From assembly GCA_023257495.1 (NCBI GenBank), contig JALRCC010000210.1:1-8409 (forward strand): a stretch of 8,409 bases of DNA. The letters are read 5' to 3'. A program made the position numbers and the translations under genes. Under the pieces are notes generated by a model. The model searched no databases. It was not told the origin of the DNA and saw only the letters and a program-made list of their open reading frames with translations. The number at the start of each line of letters is the position of its first letter. The stretch's first letter is position 1. Of this stretch, positions 5,349 to 8,409 are shown piece after piece. This stretch comes from Rugosibacter sp. GTDB taxonomy: Bacteria; Pseudomonadota; Gammaproteobacteria; Burkholderiales; Rhodocyclaceae.

Positions 5349-8170
5349 ACATCTCGCCTGCCGATCTGAGCCGCCCGCTGGCCGAACTCGAGCGCAAGGA
5401 CGAATTCATCGCCCGCCACATCGGGCCGGATGACGCTGACGTGCAGCGGATGCTCGGCGTCATCGGCGCGGATTCCCTGGCGGCGCTGATCGACCAGACC
5501 GTGCCGGAAAACATCCGCCGCCGGCAACCGCTCGACTTGCCCGCGCCCTTGCCCGAACACGCCGCGCTCGCCAGACTGCGCGCCATCGCCAGTAAAAACA
5601 TCGTCAAAAAATCCTGCATCGGTCTCGGCTATTACGGCACGCACACGCCGCCGGTGATCCTGCGCAACCTGTTTGAAAACCCCGGCTGGTACACCGCCTA
5701 CACGCCGTATCAGGCCGAGATTTCGCAAGGCCGGCTGGAAGCGCTGCTCAACTTCCAGCAGATGGTGATTGACCTGACTGGCATGGAAATCAGCAACGCT
5801 TCGCTGCTCGATGAAGCCACGGCGGCGGCTGAAGCCATGGCCATGACACGGCGCGTCGCCAAGGTGGAGAGCAATGCGTTTTTTGTCGATGCAGGCTGCT
5901 TTCCACAAACTATTGCCGTACTCAAAACCCGCGCCGCCGGATTCGGATTCGAACTCATTTTTGGCCCGCCCGAAGACGTTGACCGGCACAAGGTGTTTGG
6001 CGCGCTGCTGCAATATCCGGATGCGCAAGGTGCTGTGCGGGACATTTCCGCGGCGATTGCCGCAGTAAAAAATGCTGGTGGCGTAGTCGCCGTGGCATCC
6101 GACCTGATGGCGCTGGTGCTGCTCAAACCGCCGGGCGACATGGGTGCGGACATCGTGCTCGGTTCCGCGCAACGCTTTGGCGTGCCGATGGGTTATGGCG
6201 GCCCGCATGCGGCGTTTTTCGCCACGCGCGAAGCTTATGTGCGCGCCATGCCGGGACGCATCATCGGCGTCTCGAAAGATGCCCGCGGCAAGCCCGCCTA
6301 CCGCATGACGCTGCAAACCCGCGAGCAACACATCCGCCGCGAGAAGGCGAATTCCAACATCTGTACCTCGCAGGTATTGCTCGCCAACATGGCCGGTATG
6401 TTTGCCGTCTGGCACGGGCCCCGGGGCCTCACCACAATCGCCGCGCGCGTTCACCGGCTGACAGCGCTGCTGGCGCAGGGCCTGGGCGTTGGCGGGGCGT
6501 TCTTTGACACGATTCAAATAAAACTCGGCGCTGGCGAGACGGCGCGGATCCATGCGGAGGCCACTGCGAACGGCTACAACTTGCGTACTGTCGATGCGCA
6601 TACGCTTGCCATCAGCCTGGACGAGACCACCACGCGCGAAGATGTGCTCACTTTGCTGAAATTTTTCAGCAAGACGGTGGATCCCGATGCGGCAGTTCCC
6701 TGCGCCATTCCGCCCGCACTGCAACGCACATCCGGCTTCCTCAGCCACCCCGTATTCAATACGCATCACACCGAACACGGCCTGTTGCGCTATCTCAAAC
6801 GCCTGCAAAACCGCGATCTCGCGCTCGACCACGCGATGATTCCGCTGGGCTCGTGCACCATGAAGCTCAACGCCGCCGCCGAAATGATGCCCGTCTCCTG
6901 GCCGGAATTCGCGCAGATGCACCCCTTTGCCCCCGCCGCCCAGGCGCAGGGTTATGCGCAACTCTTCGCCGAGCTATCCGCGCAACTCAGGGCGATTACC
7001 GGCTTTGCCGCCGTCTCGCTGCAGCCGAATTCCGGCGCGCAGGGCGAATATGCCGGCCTCACCGCAATCCGCCGCTATCAGACGAGCCGAGGCGAAGCAC
7101 AGCGTACGGTATGCCTGATCCCGCAATCGGCGCACGGTACCAACCCGGCCACCGCGCAGATGTGCGGGCTGGAGGTGGTCGCCGTGGCATGCGACGCGGC
7201 AGGCAATATCGACCTCGCCGACTTGCGCGCCAAGGCCGCCCGGCATGCGGCAACACTCTCCTGCCTGATGCTCACCTACCCTTCGACGCATGGCGTGTTC
7301 GAGGAAGCGGTCAGCGAAATTTGCGACCTGATCCATGCGCAGGGCGGGCAGGTGTATATGGATGGCGCGAATCTCAATGCGCAGGTGGGCCTCACGCGCC
7401 CGGAGGACATCGGCGCGGATGTGTCGCACATCAATCTGCACAAGACCTTCGCCATTCCGCATGGCGGTGGCGGTCCCGGCATGGGGCCGATTGGCGTCAA
7501 GGCGCACCTGGCGCCCTTCCTGCCCGGCGAGGACGGCGCAGTCTCCGCGGCTCCCTGGGGGTCGGCATCCATCCTGCCGGTTTCCTGGATGTACATCACG
7601 CTGCTCGGTGCCGCCGGTTTGCGGCGCGCCACCGAAGTGGCCATCCTCAACGCCAACTACATCGCCGCACGTCTGGGTGCTCACTATCCGGTGCTGTATG
7701 CCGGCAGCCAGGGGCGCGTGGCGCACGAATGCATCCTCGATATCCGCGCCATCAAGGCCGCCACCGGAGTGACCGAAAGCGATATTGCCAAGCGTCTGAT
7801 GGACTACGGGTTTCATGCGCCGACGGTGAGCTTTCCGGTTGCCGGCACCTTGATGGTAGAGCCCACTGAATCGGAAAACCTGGCCGAGCTGGACCGTTTT
7901 TGCGATGCACTGCTGGCCATCCGTGAGGAAATCCGTTGCATCGAACGCCATGAATGGCCGCTGGATGAGTCGCCGCTCAAGCACGCGCCACACACCAGTG
8001 CCGATCTGGTCAATGAGTGGATGCACCCCTATCCGCGCGAGACTGCGGTGTTCCCGCTGCCCTGGATTGCGGCCAACAAGTTCTGGCCGCCGGTCAATCG
8101 CATCGACGATGTGTATGGCGACCGCACGCTGTTCTGCGCCTGTGTACCGATGGATGAAAGTATTGAATAA
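5345..8170 (+). CDS. gcvP: Glycine dehydrogenase (decarboxylating), P protein
   Basis: P protein is a pyridoxal-phosphate enzyme that decarboxylates glycine and loads the remaining aminomethyl group on the lipoyl arm of H protein. This is the long single-chain form (941 residues; E. coli 957), as opposed to the split gcvPA/gcvPB type. The N-terminal half (about 1-450) shows [10 protein letters not shown] (21-30), the [16 protein letters not shown] region (93-108) and [23 protein letters not shown] (116-138). The C-terminal half shows [19 protein letters not shown] sequence at 495-509, [12 protein letters not shown] (561-572), and the cofactor lysine K700 in HINLHKTF, followed by the Gly-rich loop [10 protein letters not shown] (706-715). 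The start shares ATGA with the gcvH stop and has no strong Shine-Dalgarno of its own, so coupling is likely. No terminator is obvious after the stop. The reading frame is intact. Confidence 0.98.
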   Translation: MNISPADLSRPLAELERKDEFIARHIGPDDADVQRMLGVIGADSLAALIDQTVPENIRRRQPLDLPAPLPEHAALARLRAIASKNIVKKSCIGLGYYGTHTPPVILRNLFENPGWYTAYTPYQAEISQGRLEALLNFQQMVIDLTGMEISNASLLDEATAAAEAMAMTRRVAKVESNAFFVDAGCFPQTIAVLKTRAAGFGFELIFGPPEDVDRHKVFGALLQYPDAQGAVRDISAAIAAVKNAGGVVAVASDLMALVLLKPPGDMGADIVLGSAQRFGVPMGYGGPHAAFFATREAYVRAMPGRIIGVSKDARGKPAYRMTLQTREQHIRREKANSNICTSQVLLANMAGMFAVWHGPRGLTTIAARVHRLTALLAQGLGVGGAFFDTIQIKLGAGETARIHAEATANGYNLRTVDAHTLAISLDETTTREDVLTLLKFFSKTVDPDAAVPCAIPPALQRTSGFLSHPVFNTHHTEHGLLRYLKRLQNRDLALDHAMIPLGSCTMKLNAAAEMMPVSWPEFAQMHPFAPAAQAQGYAQLFAELSAQLRAITGFAAVSLQPNSGAQGEYAGLTAIRRYQTSRGEAQRTVCLIPQSAHGTNPATAQMCGLEVVAVACDAAGNIDLADLRAKAARHAATLSCLMLTYPSTHGVFEEAVSEICDLIHAQGGQVYMDGANLNAQVGLTRPEDIGADVSHINLHKTFAIPHGGGGPGMGPIGVKAHLAPFLPGEDGAVSAAPWGSASILPVSWMYITLLGAAGLRRATEVAILNANYIAARLGAHYPVLYAGSQGRVAHECILDIRAIKAATGVTESDIAKRLMDYGFHAPTVSFPVAGTLMVEPTESENLAELDRFCDALLAIREEIRCIERHEWPLDESPLKHAPHTSADLVNEWMHPYPRETAVFPLPWIAANKFWPPVNRIDDVYGDRTLFCACVPMDESIE

Positions 8171-8251
8171 TCACCATTGCGACTCCTCACGGATCTCTGT
8201 CATACAATCCTTGTCCAATCAGTTGTTCATCCCACTTAACGGAGCCATGCC
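8171..8251. other. Short gap between gcvP and the dsbA-like gene
   Basis: These 81 bases show no intrinsic terminator. TACAAT at 8203-8208 could be a -10 box, but the nearest -35-like hexamer, TTGCGA (8177-8182), is 20 bases away, which is too far for a confident promoter. Read-through from the gcv operon into the next gene therefore cannot be excluded. GGAG (8241-8244) serves as ribosome binding site for the next gene, seven bases before its ATG. Confidence 0.45.
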
Positions 8252-8409
8252 ATGACGTCATTGATGCGCTTTTTATTCAGCTTGCTGTTTGTCGCATTTA
8301 TCGGTAGCACCGTCAGTTGCGCTGACGAAATTCAATCCGGACGTGATTACACCGTCATTGACAAGCCGCTCGCCGCACCAAAAGACAAAATTGAAGTCAT
8401 CGAATTTTT
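8252..8409 (+). CDS. dsbA: Thiol:disulfide interchange protein, DsbA type (5' part only)
   Basis: Only the first 52 codons are present; the gene runs off the window. The protein begins with a typical Sec signal peptide: R6 is followed by a hydrophobic stretch (7-18, FLFSLLFVAFIG) and a likely signal peptidase I site after SCA (22-24). The mature part, DYTVIDKPLAAPKDKIEVIEFF, matches the N-terminus of periplasmic DsbA oxidoreductases, where IEVIEFF leads directly into the CxxC active site, which lies just beyond the window. DsbA introduces disulfide bonds into exported proteins. Cys23 gives a lipobox-like TVSC, but Thr at -3 is a poor fit, so a lipoprotein is less likely. ATG 8252 is chosen for the GGAG seven bases upstream. 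It is on the same strand as gcvP, with no functional link to it. Confidence 0.78.
   Translation, partial: MTSLMRFLFSLLFVAFIGSTVSCADEIQSGRDYTVIDKPLAAPKDKIEVIEF

Noticed and set aside
5330..6961. 543-codon open frame on the - strand opposite gcvP
   Set aside because: It lies wholly over the certain gcvP frame, has a low-complexity His/Arg/Gly-rich composition with no recognisable domain, and is explained by the G+C-rich codon pattern.
6853..7869. 338-codon + strand frame inside gcvP
   Set aside because: An out-of-phase, Arg-rich shadow of the C-terminal half of gcvP, which contains the cofactor lysine motif in its own frame.
6974..8026. 350-codon open frame on the - strand opposite gcvP
   Set aside because: Same reason: an antisense shadow of gcvP rich in His, Gly and Arg, with no family resemblance.
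8247..8255. ATG at 8247 (ATG CCA TGA) as a start or mini-ORF before dsbA
   Set aside because: It is only two bases from the GGAG and stops after two codons; ATG 8252 has correct spacing and gives the signal peptide.

Overview
The window looks like ordinary chromosome from a betaproteobacterium. HolC, RNase R, the glycine cleavage proteins and the DsbA-like N-terminus all read as that group to me by recognition of the proteins; no database search was possible, so the assignment is moderate and I do not name a genus. Nothing here is phage, transposon, CRISPR or a defence system.

Left part (1-1010, + strand): the last codons of an unidentified upstream gene overlap holC (DNA polymerase III chi) by an ATGA junction. 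holC in turn overlaps a 175-codon gene of unknown function that ends in a short Asp-His-Arg repeat. This reads as one tightly packed transcript. It meets rnr (RNase R, - strand, 1007-3301) tail to tail, with the two stop codons overlapping.

Middle (3302-3838): only 41 bases separate the rnr start codon (a TTG) from a divergent tRNA-Leu(CAG). The tRNA has a strong sigma70-type promoter whose -35 box lies on the rnr start codon and whose spacer covers the rnr Shine-Dalgarno. After the tRNA come about 170 bases with small repeats and a hairpin. Then follow a tandem two-aptamer glycine riboswitch and a textbook intrinsic terminator placed just before gcvT.

Right part (3839-8170, + strand): gcvT, gcvH and gcvP form a compact operon encoding the T, H and P proteins of the glycine cleavage system. 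P decarboxylates glycine and passes the aminomethyl group to the lipoyl arm of H, and T moves the one-carbon unit to tetrahydrofolate and releases ammonia. The fourth component, dihydrolipoamide dehydrogenase (L), is not in the window. The riboswitch explains the control: glycine binding is expected to let transcription pass the terminator. The operon is clearly richer in G+C than the genes on either side.

Right edge (8252-8409): the start of a secreted DsbA-type thiol:disulfide oxidoreductase, cut off by the window end before its active site.

The most useful observations are the riboswitch-terminator unit, the crowded rnr/tRNA-Leu divergent control region and the G+C step around the gcv operon. 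I did not find a convincing previously undescribed system.
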